A stretch of 64,000 nucleotides of DNA from Hymenobacter aquaticus (GCF_004765605.1 NZ_SRLC01000002.1:682001-746000); one strand, 5' to 3'. Shown: positions 1 through 8,816, counted from the stretch's first letter. Numbers and translations are program-made. Notes: generated by a model from the letters alone, not told the origin.

Positions 1-2520
1 CTCGACCAGCTTGCCATCCACGAGTACCGCCACGTGGTGCAGTACGAAAAAGGCCAGCAGGGCCTGGGGCGGCTGGCTTACTCGCTCTTCGGCTACGGCG
101 GGCTGGGCGTGGTCACGCTGGGCATTCCCGACTGGTTCTGGGAGGGCGACGCGGTGGGCACCGAAACCCTGCTCACGCGCAGCGGCCGGGGCCGGATTCC
201 GTACTTCGACCTGGGCCTGCGGGCCAACCTGCTGGCCGGCCGGCGCTTCAGCTACAGCAAGGCCGTGGCCGGCTCCTTCCGCGACAATGTGCCCAACCAC
301 TACGTGCTGGGCTATTTTCTGACCACCAACTACAAGCGCACCAACGGCGCCCGGGCCTGGAGCGAGGTGCTGAACCGCTACTACCGGTTTCCGATCTACC
401 CGTTCTCGTTTTCCAACAGCCTGAAGCACGCCTCGGGCCACGGGCTGCGCGTGGATGACCTCTACCAGCGCACCATGCAGCAGCTCGACTCGACGTGGCG
501 GGCTCAGCAGCAGCAGCTGACGTTGACCAACGTGGCCGAGTTCCGGACGCGGGCCGAGCCCCGGGTGTTTACCGAGTACCAATACCCGCAGTACGTTACC
601 GACAGCACGGTGCTGGCCGTGAAAGTCGGCCTCGGCGACATCTCCCAGCTGGTGCTCCTGAGCCGCCAGGGAGCTGAGCGGCGGGTGTTTGTGCAGGGCC
701 CGGTGAACAACCCCGAGCTGCTGTCGGTGGGCGGGGGCAAGGCCTGCTGGCTGGAGTTCCGGCCCGACGTGCGCTGGGGCCAGCGCGTGTACTCCGACAT
801 CAAGGTGCTGGATCTGACCAGCGGGCAGCTCACCCGCCTCACCACCCAGGCGCGCTACACTACCGCCGCTCTGTCGCCCGACGGCCGCACCCTGATTGCC
901 GTGCGCGCCACTACTGACTACCAAAACCAGCTGGTGGTACTGGACGCGCGCACCGGCCAGGAAAAGCGCGTATTGCCCAACCCCGCCAACGACTTCTACC
1001 TGCAGCCGCGCTGGCGCGCCGACGGCCGCTCCATCGTGGTCGTGACCTTGCAAGCCGGCGGCAAAACCATTGAAACCATCGACACCGAAACCGGCCAGCA
1101 CCAGGCCCTGCTGCCCGTAAGCAACGTGAACCTGAGCCACCCCCAGCCCTGGGGCGACTACGTGCTCTGCAACTCGCCGCAGTCGGGCATCGACAACCTC
1201 TACGCCCTGGATACCCGCTCGGGCCAGGTGCGCCAGGTTACGTCGCGGCCCCTGGGGGCCTACCACGCCGCCGTAGCTCCCGACGGCCGCCACCTAGCCT
1301 TCCACGATTTCCGGGCCGAGGGCGCGCGGGTCGTCGAAATGCCGTTGCAGCCCGATACGTGGCCAGCCGCCCCGGCTGCCCCCGCCACGCCCGCCGCCTA
1401 CACCGACCCGTTGCTAAGCCAGGAACCCGGCGCGGCTACGGTGGGCGCGGTGCTGCCCGGCGCGGCGGCTCCCGAAGCCGCACCCCTGGCCACGGCGCGC
1501 TACCACCGGCTCAGCCACGCCTTCAACGTGTTCAGCTGGGGCCTGATTCAGGCGCCAACGGGGCAGGGCCTGAGCGTGGGCATTCGCTCCCAGGATATTC
1601 TCAACACTACCCAGGCCGTGGTGGCCGCCGGCTACGACCAGACCGAGCGCACCACCAACGTTTCGGCCAACGTAAGCTACCAGGGCCTGTTTCCGGTGCT
1701 GGATCTGGGCTTCCAGCGCGGGGGCCGGCGCGCGTCGCAGTACATCGACCGGCGCCTGCCCGTCGACAGCCTGCGCTCCGACCGGTGGACCTACAACCGC
1801 TTCACGGCCGGGGTGCGCCTGCCCTTCAACTTTACCCGCTCCAAGTACCAACACGGCCTCACGCTGGGTGCCTACTACAGCGGCGAGCAGGTGCAGGGCT
1901 ACGATTTGCCGGTGCGCTTCCTCGACGAAGTCGGGTTTGGTAAAAGTCTGCACGCGCTGAACTACACCCTGGCTTACTCGCACACGCTGCGGCAAAGTAA
2001 GCGCGACATGGCCCCGCGCTGGGGCCAGGCCCTCACGGCTTCCTGGCGCAATACGCCCTTCGGCGTGGGCCTGCCGGCCCGGCAGTGGGCCGTGTTTGGC
2101 AGCCTCTACCTGCCCGGTCTGGGCAAGCACCACTCGTTGCGGCTGCGCGGCGGCTACCAGGACCAGCAGCAGCGCCTCTACCAGTTCAGCCCGGCCGTGT
2201 TCTATCCGCGCGGCGAAGGCTACGTGAGCTTCAACCAGCTGCGCGTGGGCAGCGTGGAATACCGCCTGCCCCTGGCCGACCTGCACCTGGAGCTGGGCCG
2301 GCTGCTGTACGTGCAGCGCATCAAGGCCATGGGCTTCTTCGATGCCGCCGTGGGCCGCAACACCATCGACCGGCAGTACCGCACGACCGGCCTCGACGTG
2401 TCGTTCGTGTTCAACCCGCTGCGGCTGCGCACCCCGCTCGAAGCTGGGTTCCGGACCATCTACAACGTGCGCACCGGCCAGTGGCAGGTGCAGCCCCTGG
2501 TGCTGGATATTGGCTTCTGA
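1..2520 (+). CDS. Surface metallopeptidase-like protein: HEXXH motif, TolB-type beta-propeller, outer-membrane barrel (5' truncated)
   Basis: The frame is open from base 1, so the N-terminus lies outside the window. Bases 19-33 encode HEYRH, an HEXXH zinc-protease motif, directly followed by VVQYEK, as in peptidase MA-like proteins. The middle (about 600-1350) has WD40/TolB-like repeats with phrases such as SPDGRTL and RADGRSIVV. The last ~350 residues (about 1500-2520) alternate aromatic and polar residues and end in a terminal Phe (VLDIGF), typical of an outer-membrane beta-barrel. I infer an envelope protein with a periplasmic or surface peptidase and propeller anchored by its own barrel. 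Substrate unknown. The family resemblance is recalled, not searched. Confidence 0.8.
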   Translation, partial: LDQLAIHEYRHVVQYEKGQQGLGRLAYSLFGYGGLGVVTLGIPDWFWEGDAVGTETLLTRSGRGRIPYFDLGLRANLLAGRRFSYSKAVAGSFRDNVPNHYVLGYFLTTNYKRTNGARAWSEVLNRYYRFPIYPFSFSNSLKHASGHGLRVDDLYQRTMQQLDSTWRAQQQQLTLTNVAEFRTRAEPRVFTEYQYPQYVTDSTVLAVKVGLGDISQLVLLSRQGAERRVFVQGPVNNPELLSVGGGKACWLEFRPDVRWGQRVYSDIKVLDLTSGQLTRLTTQARYTTAALSPDGRTLIAVRATTDYQNQLVVLDARTGQEKRVLPNPANDFYLQPRWRADGRSIVVVTLQAGGKTIETIDTETGQHQALLPVSNVNLSHPQPWGDYVLCNSPQSGIDNLYALDTRSGQVRQVTSRPLGAYHAAVAPDGRHLAFHDFRAEGARVVEMPLQPDTWPAAPAAPATPAAYTDPLLSQEPGAATVGAVLPGAAAPEAAPLATARYHRLSHAFNVFSWGLIQAPTGQGLSVGIRSQDILNTTQAVVAAGYDQTERTTNVSANVSYQGLFPVLDLGFQRGGRRASQYIDRRLPVDSLRSDRWTYNRFTAGVRLPFNFTRSKYQHGLTLGAYYSGEQVQGYDLPVRFLDEVGFGKSLHALNYTLAYSHTLRQSKRDMAPRWGQALTASWRNTPFGVGLPARQWAVFGSLYLPGLGKHHSLRLRGGYQDQQQRLYQFSPAVFYPRGEGYVSFNQLRVGSVEYRLPLADLHLELGRLLYVQRIKAMGFFDAAVGRNTIDRQYRTTGLDVSFVFNPLRLRTPLEAGFRTIYNVRTGQWQVQPLVLDIGF

Positions 2521-2687
2521 TTTTTTTGTTGATTGGTATACTATTGATTTAAAGTGCTTTGATGCGCAGGTTAGGGGTTCGAAAACCTAAGCTCAACCAA
2601 GAAATATTCGGGTTCTGAAATCCGGTGGGGAAAGGGGCTGCGTAAGTGCCCGCAGTTCCGATCCAACCTTTTTCTGCAAAAAGAACC

Positions 2688-3266
2688 ATGAAAAAAAATC
2701 TGTTTTCCCTCGCCCTCGTTGCCCTGCTGGGCGCTGCCAGTGTTCAGTCGGCTTCGGCCCAGGCCAAGATGACGCCCGCCGGTACCGTGATGGTCGGTGG
2801 TGAAGCCATGTACGCCAACAAGAACATCGTGGAAAACGCGGTGAACTCGAAGGACCACAAAACCCTGGTGGCCGCCGTGAAAGCCGCCGGCCTCGTGGAA
2901 ACTCTGCAGGGCAAAGGTCCCTTCACCGTATTCGCCCCCACCGACGCGGCCTTCAACGCCCTGCCCGCCGGCACCGTGGAAACCCTGGTGAAGCCCGAGA
3001 ACAAGGCTACCCTCACCAAAATCCTGACCTACCACGTGGTAGCCGGCAACATGACGGCCGAGAAGATTATGGCCGCCATTAAAGCCGGCAAAGGCACCGC
3101 CACGCTGAAAACCGTTAGCGGCGGCGCCCTCTACGCCACCATGAACGGCCCCAAAAATGTCGTGCTGACCGACGAGAAAGGCAACGTATCCAGCATTTCG
3201 ACCTACGACGTGATTCAGAGCAACGGCGTGATTCACGTAATCGACAAAGTGTTGATGCCCAAATAA
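2688..3266 (+). CDS. Secreted fasciclin (FAS1) domain protein
   Basis: A 192-residue protein. The ATG at 2688 is chosen because a classic signal peptide follows at once (MKKNLFSLALVALLGAASVQ, cut near ASAQ); the frame stays open upstream but without a signal. The mature part is one FAS1 domain with the typical phrases GPFTVFAPTDAAFNALP, LTKILTYHVVAG and a C-terminal NGVIHVIDKVLMP. FAS1 domains are known for adhesion, and small secreted single-domain forms are common in Bacteroidota. It stands alone and ends at a strong bidirectional terminator. Confidence 0.93.
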   Translation: MKKNLFSLALVALLGAASVQSASAQAKMTPAGTVMVGGEAMYANKNIVENAVNSKDHKTLVAAVKAAGLVETLQGKGPFTVFAPTDAAFNALPAGTVETLVKPENKATLTKILTYHVVAGNMTAEKIMAAIKAGKGTATLKTVSGGALYATMNGPKNVVLTDEKGNVSSISTYDVIQSNGVIHVIDKVLMPK

Positions 3267-3310
3267 GTAACGTACCCGTCTACTTCATCAGGTAGATTTT
3301 CCTCCCGAAA

Positions 3311-3340
3311 AAGCCCGGCTCCCTGAGCCGGGCTTTTTTT
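3311..3340. terminator. Bidirectional intrinsic terminator
   Basis: AAGCCCGGCT (3311-3320) pairs with AGCCGGGCTT (3326-3335), followed by a T run. The A-rich left flank lets it also serve the convergent reductase gene on the minus strand. Confidence 0.85.
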
Positions 3341-3350
3341 GTGCGGGTTG

Positions 3351-4397
3351 CTACGTTATTTCCAGCGTCGCGGGGCCGCCCACGGGGTAGCCGGTGCAGG
3401 TAAGCACCAGGCCCCGGGTGGTTTCCCGCTCGGTCAGCACTTCGTTGGTGGCCATCCAGATGGTGCCCTGGGTGCAGCGGGCGGCGCAGTTGCCGCACTG
3501 CCCGGCCTCGCAGCTGTAGGGTAGCACCAGGCCCTGCCGCCGGGCCGCCTGCAAGATCGTCTGCGGATACTGCACCAGCACCCGGTGCTCCTGGCCCCGC
3601 AGCCGGATGGTGACGGGGTGGGCGTCGGTGTCGGGCGGGATGCTGTGGGGCACGGTGGCCGCGCCGGTATTGAACAGCTCGCGCCGGATGTGGCTGAGCG
3701 GCAGCCCGGCTTCGTGCAGGCCGTAGGTGCCCATGCGCATGTAGTTCAGCGGCCCGCAGAGGTACGCCAGCGTCTGGGCCGGCGGGGTGGGGGCGTACCG
3801 GGCCACCAGGGTTTCGAGCAGCTCCTTGTGCAGGTGGGCCCGGGCCAGGTTGGGGTCATTGCTGTAGAGCAGCTCCAGGTGCAGCTGCGCCGCATACTGC
3901 CCGGCCAGCTGCGCCAGTGCGGCCCGGAAAATGGTGGTGGCCGGCGTCCGGTTGCTGTAGACGAGCAGCACCCGCAGGTGCGGGTAGTCGCGCAGCGCGG
4001 TTTTGAGCAGGGAAAAAATGGGCGTGATGCCGCTGCCCGCCGCCAGCAGCACCAGCTGCCGGTACCGGCCAATATCCTCGGGCAACGTGAAAAAGCCGGC
4101 TGCGCCCAGCGTAAGCAGCGGGTCGCCGACGCGGGCCTGGTCAATCAGGCGGCGGGAAAGCAGGCCGTTGTCCACGCGCTTTACCGTGATGGTCAGCGGC
4201 TCGTGCCAGGCCGGGGCCGAGCTGATGGAGTAGGAGCGCCGGATTTCCTGGCCGTGCTGCTGGTGCACCAGCGTGAGGTACTGGCCGCTCTGGTACTGGA
4301 TTTCCTGGCCGGGCGGGGCCGCCAGCACGAAGCTTTTGGTATCCGGGGCCTCCTCCCGGATTTCCTGGATGGTGAGAGTGGTGTAGGGCGAAGTCAT
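3351..4397 (-). CDS. FAD/2Fe-2S ferredoxin reductase (PaaE-like flavodoxin/ferredoxin-NADP reductase family)
   Basis: About 348 residues, three domains in order: an FAD-binding barrel with RRSYSIS near residues 53-59, an NAD(P)-binding domain with LAAGSGITPIFSLLK and CGPLNYMR, and a C-terminal plant-type 2Fe-2S ferredoxin domain with CEAGQCGNC and a further Cys in LTCTG. It should pass electrons from NAD(P)H through FAD to the cluster and on to an oxygenase or desaturase. No oxygenase subunits lie nearby, so the partner is unknown and a PaaE role in phenylacetate breakdown is not implied. The ATG at 4397 is preferred over a TTG 15 bases upstream. Confidence 0.9.
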   Translation of the reverse strand: MTSPYTTLTIQEIREEAPDTKSFVLAAPPGQEIQYQSGQYLTLVHQQHGQEIRRSYSISSAPAWHEPLTITVKRVDNGLLSRRLIDQARVGDPLLTLGAAGFFTLPEDIGRYRQLVLLAAGSGITPIFSLLKTALRDYPHLRVLLVYSNRTPATTIFRAALAQLAGQYAAQLHLELLYSNDPNLARAHLHKELLETLVARYAPTPPAQTLAYLCGPLNYMRMGTYGLHEAGLPLSHIRRELFNTGAATVPHSIPPDTDAHPVTIRLRGQEHRVLVQYPQTILQAARRQGLVLPYSCEAGQCGNCAARCTQGTIWMATNEVLTERETTRGLVLTCTGYPVGGPATLEIT

Positions 4398-4410
4398 GCG
4401 CGGACTGGGC

Positions 4411-4447
4411 AAAAAATAAGGTCGTGGAAGCAGCTTCCACGACCTTA
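4411..4447 (-). terminator. Intrinsic terminator of the aldo/keto reductase gene
   Basis: A long near-perfect hairpin (arms ATAAGGTCGTGGAAGC and its complement) with six T residues on the minus strand at 4411-4416. It separates the aldo/keto reductase from the ferredoxin reductase although both are on the minus strand. Confidence 0.85.
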
Positions 4448-4479
4448 TGCTACGAACTATCGGGCACTAATGGGCCACG

Positions 4480-5484
4480 TTAGGCTTTGGCGGGCTCCAG
4501 CTGGGCCAGCGCCTGGCTGATGAAGTCCAGCTCCTCGCTCGACAGCTTCACGTCGATGGCCTTGGCGTTTTGCACGGCCTGCTCGGCGTTGCGGGCGCCC
4601 ACCAGGGCCACCGTAATGCCGGGCTGGGCCAGCGTCCAGCGCAGCACCACCTGCGACAGGGTGGCGTTTTTGCTTTCCGCCATCGGCCGGATCTTGTCCA
4701 GGAAGCTGTTCACGCGGGTCACGAACTCGGGCTTGAACAGCGGGTGGCTGGCGCGCAGGTCGCTGGCGTCGAAGTGCTGGCCGGGCTTGATTTTGCCGGT
4801 CAGCAGCCCCAGCTGCAGCGGGCTGTAGGCCAGAATAGCCTTGTGGTGCTCGATGCAATACGGCACTACCTCCTTTTCAATATCGCGCCGCACCATGCTG
4901 TAGGGCACCTGGTTGGAGGCCAGCTGCACGGTTTTCTCGGCTTCGGCCATCTGCTGGGCCGAGTAGTTGCTCACGCCCACGGCCCGCACCTTGCCCTGCT
5001 CCACGAGGCGCGCCACGGCTTCCATCGTCGCGTCGATGGGCGTGGTCACGTCGGGCCAGTGAATCTGGTAGAGGTCAATGTAGTCGGTGCCCAGGCGGCG
5101 GAGGCTGTCCTCGCACTCCCGGATGATGCTTGCCGGGGCGGCGTACTTGTACACGTCCAGGTCGCGGCCGTCGTTGTCCTTGGTTTTGAAGCCGAAGTCG
5201 CCCTTGGGCTCGGCCAAATCCCAGCACATGCCGAACTTGGTCAGGATCTGCACCTTGTCGCGCGGCAGGCCCTTGATGGCTTCACCCACGATCTGCTCGC
5301 TGAGGCCCATGCCGTAAATCGGGGCCGTGTCGATGGAGGTCACGCCCAAATCGTAGGCGGCCCGGATGGCGCCCACCGCGTCGTTTTGCTCGGTGCCGCC
5401 CCACATCCAGCCGCCGGCGGCCCAGCTGCCAAACGTAATAACCGACGCCTGCACGCCGGAGGTGCCCAACTCTTTGTATTCCAT
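4480..5484 (-). CDS. Aldo/keto reductase
   Basis: A 334-residue TIM-barrel oxidoreductase of the AKR superfamily, NADPH-dependent. The catalytic tetrad is visible: Asp52 and Tyr57 in DTAPIYG, Lys83 in LTKFG and His142 in QIHWPD. The C-terminal coenzyme signature is present as ALVGARNAEQAVQNAKA. It most resembles the YghZ/general stress type AKRs (opening ELGTSGVQASVITFGSWAAGG). The ATG at 5484 gives the expected N-terminal beta-hairpin. It is monocistronic with its own terminator; the physiological substrate cannot be told. Confidence 0.93.
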   Translation of the reverse strand: MEYKELGTSGVQASVITFGSWAAGGWMWGGTEQNDAVGAIRAAYDLGVTSIDTAPIYGMGLSEQIVGEAIKGLPRDKVQILTKFGMCWDLAEPKGDFGFKTKDNDGRDLDVYKYAAPASIIRECEDSLRRLGTDYIDLYQIHWPDVTTPIDATMEAVARLVEQGKVRAVGVSNYSAQQMAEAEKTVQLASNQVPYSMVRRDIEKEVVPYCIEHHKAILAYSPLQLGLLTGKIKPGQHFDASDLRASHPLFKPEFVTRVNSFLDKIRPMAESKNATLSQVVLRWTLAQPGITVALVGARNAEQAVQNAKAIDVKLSSEELDFISQALAQLEPAKA

Positions 5485-5609
5485 GTTTCCTGGCTTAACG
5501 AATCAGATAAAAGCCAGCCCACCGGGCCGGCACGTAGCCTGACTAACTACTTCCCGGGGCCGAAGGTTATGGCTCAGCGGCGCGGAACAGGGTGGAATCA
5601 GCCCCCAAA

Positions 5610-6302
5610 TCAGGGCCGGTAGGGGAAGGTGCGGGCCGAATTGCGCACCAGAATGCGGGCCAGCGTGGCGGGGTTGGTGCTCAGGTCGCCCACGAGCTGG
5701 TGGTCAAACTTCCAGACCAGGTCGCCGCTGCGGCAGTCGTGAATCGTGACGCTGGTTTGCACCTCGTTCTGCGGAATGCTGCCGTTGGTGAGCACCAGCA
5801 GGGCCACGGCCACGCCGTTGGGCATGGGCTGAAACAGCGAGGTTTCGCCCGACAATACCGCGTCGACGCCCAGGGCGGCTTGCAGCTCGGCCATGCTGTG
5901 GTCGTTGAGGTTGTCGTAGGTGATGCCGGCCCGCTCCAGGCGGTTGTTGGTTTCCGTCACGTTCTGAAACTGCACCTTGTAGGGGTGCTTGGCCTGGCGG
6001 GCTACCAACTGATTCAGCAGCTCCTGCTGCAGCTGGTAGGCCACCTCCCGGCGCTGGCTGATCTGTTTTTCCTCCCAGTTTTTCCGGTGCTGCTCGATGG
6101 TCGTCTCCGAAGGCGTACCCGTGCCGGCGTAGGTAATGTCCTGCATCCGGATTCGGTCGAGCCGCACCTCAAACGGCAGAATGGCCACCAGCTTGTGCTG
6201 GGTCAGGGCTTCGGGCACCAGCGCCTTGGCCGTGTACACGCGCTGGCTGCACGCCGTCATTGTGAGAGCAAAAACCAGGGCAACACCGAGGGAACGGAGC
6301 AT
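5610..6302 (-). CDS. Predicted lipoprotein, CsgG/LpoB-like fold possible
   Basis: A 230-residue protein with a type II signal: a hydrophobic stretch ending in LTMTACSQ, so Cys18 would be lipidated. The mature part starts with KLVAILPFEV, followed by a helical segment and GVDAVLSGETSLF, a layout reminiscent of CsgG/LpoB/DUF799-type lipoproteins (a strand-helix domain opening with VAVLPF). The similarity is from recall of the pattern; no specific function is claimed. Neighbours give no hint. Confidence 0.75.
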   Translation of the reverse strand: MLRSLGVALVFALTMTACSQRVYTAKALVPEALTQHKLVAILPFEVRLDRIRMQDITYAGTGTPSETTIEQHRKNWEEKQISQRREVAYQLQQELLNQLVARQAKHPYKVQFQNVTETNNRLERAGITYDNLNDHSMAELQAALGVDAVLSGETSLFQPMPNGVAVALLVLTNGSIPQNEVQTSVTIHDCRSGDLVWKFDHQLVGDLSTNPATLARILVRNSARTFPYRP

Positions 6303-6369
6303 AACGGATAGAATAAGATGGGCCGGCGAATATCCGGACTTATCGGCTAAAAAGCCCCACCCGCGGCGG

Positions 6370-6873
6370 TTAGTCTTTCGGAGCCCGGAACGGGTGGCCG
6401 CCCACGGCCAGCTGCCGCAGCACCTGCACGGTGCGGTTCAGGCGGGTTTCGGGGCGCTTGGCCGTGTCGATGTGGTAGGCAATGGCCCGCTTCATGCCGC
6501 CGGTAAGCTGCTCGAAGCCGGCGGCGGCTTCGGGCCAGTCGGCCAGGCCCTCGGCCAGCTCGGCGGGCAGGTCTACGGCGTCGGGAGTAGGGTCGGGGGC
6601 CAGGGTCACGGTCAGCTGCTGGCCCAGGTGCAGGCCGGCGGCTTTGCAGGTGTCCTTGTTCACCATCAGATACCGTTCGCCGCTGCTCAGGGGCATAAGG
6701 CCCAGGCGCACGGCGTAGCCATTCAGGGTGCCCACCACCCGGCGGGTGGCCTTGCCGCCGAGGGCTGCCACCACGTCCAGGGGCACAATTACGACCTGGG
6801 TGGGCATAAAGCTCGGGCCGCCCGGTTCGAGCAGGGCCGAGAAGGTAACGGAGGCGGATAACGGGGAAGACAT
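6370..6873 (-). CDS. YdeI/OmpD-associated family protein (DUF1905 plus YdeI tail)
   Basis: About 167 residues. The first ~95 form a DUF1905-like barrel (FMPTQVVIVPLDVVAALGGKATRRVVGTLNG, written here only in part) and the tail carries the YdeI/OmdA region (GGMKRAIAYHIDTAKRPETRLNR). Family members in enterobacteria have been linked to bacteriocin or antibiotic resistance, but a role here is not established. The ATG at 6873 (MSSPLSAS) is preferred over a TTG at 6897. Confidence 0.85.
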   Translation of the reverse strand: MSSPLSASVTFSALLEPGGPSFMPTQVVIVPLDVVAALGGKATRRVVGTLNGYAVRLGLMPLSSGERYLMVNKDTCKAAGLHLGQQLTVTLAPDPTPDAVDLPAELAEGLADWPEAAAGFEQLTGGMKRAIAYHIDTAKRPETRLNRTVQVLRQLAVGGHPFRAPKD

Positions 6874-7036
6874 GCGCGAGCCAGCTTTTTTGGCCAAGGT
6901 AATGCCGCGCGGGCAACCGGGAAAACCCCGCCGGAACCCGGCGGCCCGGCCCGGGTGTTACAGCCCGTCGGGCCGGCCCAAACCTTTTGGCGGGTTCCGG
7001 CTTATTACGCCTTCCCAATCTTACGACAACGACGAT

Positions 7037-7732
7037 ATGCAACTAGAAATCTGGTCTGATATCATGTGCCCGTTTTGCTACATCGGCAAGCGGCGCCTCG
7101 AAACCGCGCTGGCCCAGTTTCCCCACCGCGACGACCTGACTATCACCTGGCGCAGCTTCGAGCTGGACCCCACCATGCAGACCACGCCCGGCCAAAGCAT
7201 CCACGAGCTGCTGGCCGAGCGCAAGGGCGTGTCGGTGGAGCAGGGCCGGCAGATGAACGCTCACATGGCCCAGGTTGCCCGCGAAGTCGGCCTCGACTTC
7301 GACTTCGATCAGGTGGTGCCGGTCAATACCTTCTTGGCCCACCGCTTCCTGCACCTGGCCGCCCGGCACGGCCGGCAGGACGCGGCCAAGGAGCGGGTGC
7401 TGGCCGCCTACTTCACCGAGGGCCGCAACGTGGCCGACCTCGACACCCTGGCCGAGCTGGGCGCGGAGCTGGGCCTCGACCCGGCCGAAATCCGGGAAAC
7501 CCTCCAAACCGACGCCTACGCCCAGGAAGTGCGCCATGACGAGTACCAGGCCCGGCAGATCGGGGTGCGGGGCGTGCCCTATTTCGTGTTCGACAACAAG
7601 TACGCCGTATCCGGGGCCCAGCCCAGTGAGCTGTTCCTGGAAGTGCTGGACAAGGTGTGGGAGGAAAAGCACCCCGCGCCCCAGGTGCTGGCCAGCGGCC
7701 CCGCCTGCGGTATTGACGGCACCGACTGCTAA
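7037..7732 (+). CDS. DsbA-family oxidoreductase (FrnE-like)
   Basis: 231 residues. The start ATG at 7037 gives MQLEIWSDIMCPFCYIGKRR, with a CPFC thioredoxin-type active site at residues 11-14. A helical insert follows, and the C-terminal thioredoxin part has GVRGVPYFVFDNKYAVSGAQ with the cis-Pro of GVP. FrnE-like proteins lack a signal peptide and act in the cytoplasm as 2-hydroxychromene-2-carboxylate isomerase/DsbA relatives. The very C-terminus has two further Cys residues (PACGIDGTDC). Monocistronic. Confidence 0.92.
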   Translation: MQLEIWSDIMCPFCYIGKRRLETALAQFPHRDDLTITWRSFELDPTMQTTPGQSIHELLAERKGVSVEQGRQMNAHMAQVAREVGLDFDFDQVVPVNTFLAHRFLHLAARHGRQDAAKERVLAAYFTEGRNVADLDTLAELGAELGLDPAEIRETLQTDAYAQEVRHDEYQARQIGVRGVPYFVFDNKYAVSGAQPSELFLEVLDKVWEEKHPAPQVLASGPACGIDGTDC

Positions 7733-7754
7733 GCCCTTCTTTTGGTACAACAGA

Positions 7755-7786
7755 AACGGCCACTTCCCTCGCGGGGAGTGGCCGTT
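7755..7786. terminator. Hairpin downstream of the DsbA-like gene
   Basis: AACGGCCACT (7755-7764) and AGTGGCCGTT (7777-7786) form a perfect 10-bp stem with further C/G pairing in the loop. There is no T run after it, so it may be a weak terminator or part of the repeat cluster that follows. Confidence 0.45.
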
Positions 7787-7803
7787 GGCGTTGTACTCGA
7801 AAA

Positions 7804-8034
7804 GGCCCCGCTTCTACTCGTGAGGGATTTTCGCAATGCGTAAAGCGCCCCGCGAGTAGAAGCGGGGCGTAAATACACTTATAAAAGTGCCTCGCGAGTA
7901 GAAGCGGGGCCCTTCCATAACTCCTGAACTGCCTCGCGAGTAGAAGCGGGGCGCAAATACACGTACAAAAGCGCCTCGCGAGTAGAAGCGGGGCCCTTCT
8001 CACATTCTAAAAGGCCCTCGCTTCTACTCGCGAA
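7804..8034. repeat. Six-copy array of a 22-bp GC-rich unit with ~42-bp period
   Basis: The unit core is CGCGAGTAGAAGCGGGGC. Four copies lie head to tail (7845-7869, 7889-7911, 7931-7952, 7973-7994) and one copy at each end (7804-7826, 8013-8034) is inverted. Spacers are about 20 bp and come in two alternating kinds: one containing AAATACAC and AAAAG, the other beginning CCTTC. The true period is therefore about 84 bp. The array fills the gap between the convergent DsbA-like and HAD genes. Confidence 0.85.
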
Positions 8035-8055
8035 GCAGTTCAGCAGGGAAAGCCG

Positions 8056-8694
8056 CTAAACCGATGGCGCCGCCAGTAGGCCCCGCTCCCGCAGCTCCTG
8101 CCGCAGCTGCGCGCCCGACTGGAAATGCACCGTCTGCATGCCCGCCGCTCGGGCCGCGTGGATGTTGCGCGCGTTGTCGTCGATAAACAGGGCCTGGCCC
8201 GGCTCGATGCCGTAGCGCGTGAAAAGGGTCTGGTAGAAGTCGGGGAAGGGCTTGCGCGACTTCTCCGTGCCCGACACCACGATGCCCTCGAACCAGTGCA
8301 GAAACTCGAACTGTGCCAGGGCCACCGGAAACGTCTCGGCCGACCAGTTGGTGAGGGCGTAGAGGCGGTAGCGGCCACTGGCGCGCAGCTCGGTCAGCAC
8401 CTCCACGGCTTCGGGGATGGGGCCGCCCAGCATCTCGGGCCACCGGCCGTAGAAGTGCTCAATCAGCTCCCGGTGCTCGGGGTGCTGCGCCACCAGCAGG
8501 GCCGTGCCCTCGGCCAGGGAGCGGCCCGCGTCCTGCTCCTCGTTCCAGTCCGGGGTAGTGATGGTGCTCAGGAAGTGGTCCAGTGCCGCCGCGTCCGGAA
8601 TCAGCTTCTGGTAGAGGTAGCGCGGGTTCCAGTCGATCAGCACGCCGCCGAGGTCGAACACGATGGTCGTAACGGGGGAGGAGGTTGAAGTCAT
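8056..8694 (-). CDS. HAD-IA family hydrolase (YihX-like phosphatase)
   Basis: 212 residues from the ATG at 8694. Motif I is FDLGGVLIDWN (nucleophile Asp in DLGG), motif II is LYALTNWS, motif III Lys lies in KSRKPFPDFY and motif IV is LFIDDNARN. The helical cap between motifs I and II is type C1. GGVLIDWNP and TNWSAETFP are typical of YihX-like sugar-phosphate phosphatases. Nothing in the neighbourhood fixes the substrate. An in-frame ATG 9 bases upstream (MLLMTSTSS context) is a possible alternative start. Confidence 0.92.
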   Translation of the reverse strand: MTSTSSPVTTIVFDLGGVLIDWNPRYLYQKLIPDAAALDHFLSTITTPDWNEEQDAGRSLAEGTALLVAQHPEHRELIEHFYGRWPEMLGGPIPEAVEVLTELRASGRYRLYALTNWSAETFPVALAQFEFLHWFEGIVVSGTEKSRKPFPDFYQTLFTRYGIEPGQALFIDDNARNIHAARAAGMQTVHFQSGAQLRQELRERGLLAAPSV

Positions 8695-8736
8695 CAGCAG
8701 AAGGTGAAAAGTCGGGCCCGAAGCGTTGGCCGTCGT

Positions 8737-8744
8737 TATATTTG
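8737..8744 (+). promoter_or_regulatory. Candidate Bacteroidota -7 box upstream of the first TonB-like gene
   Basis: TATATTTG fits TAnnTTTG exactly and lies 72 bases before the ATG at 8817. No good TTTG -33 box is visible at the usual distance, so support is moderate. Confidence 0.4.
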
Positions 8745-8816
8745 AAGACGGGTAAACCCGCCCGGTGGTATTGAGTTCGACAAAAATCAAGATTACTCCT
8801 CTTTCTAACGACGTAT

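Noticed and set aside
3351-4397. Naming the reductase paaE
   Set aside because: Domain order fits, but no phenylacetyl-CoA epoxidase genes are nearby.
7413-8003. Open minus-strand frame with a periodic APLLLAR pattern
   Set aside because: It runs into the antisense of the DsbA-like gene and follows only because the repeat period is a multiple of three.
7804-8034. CRISPR-like look of the repeat array
   Set aside because: Spacers are only ~20 bp and resemble one another, end copies are inverted, and no cas gene is near.
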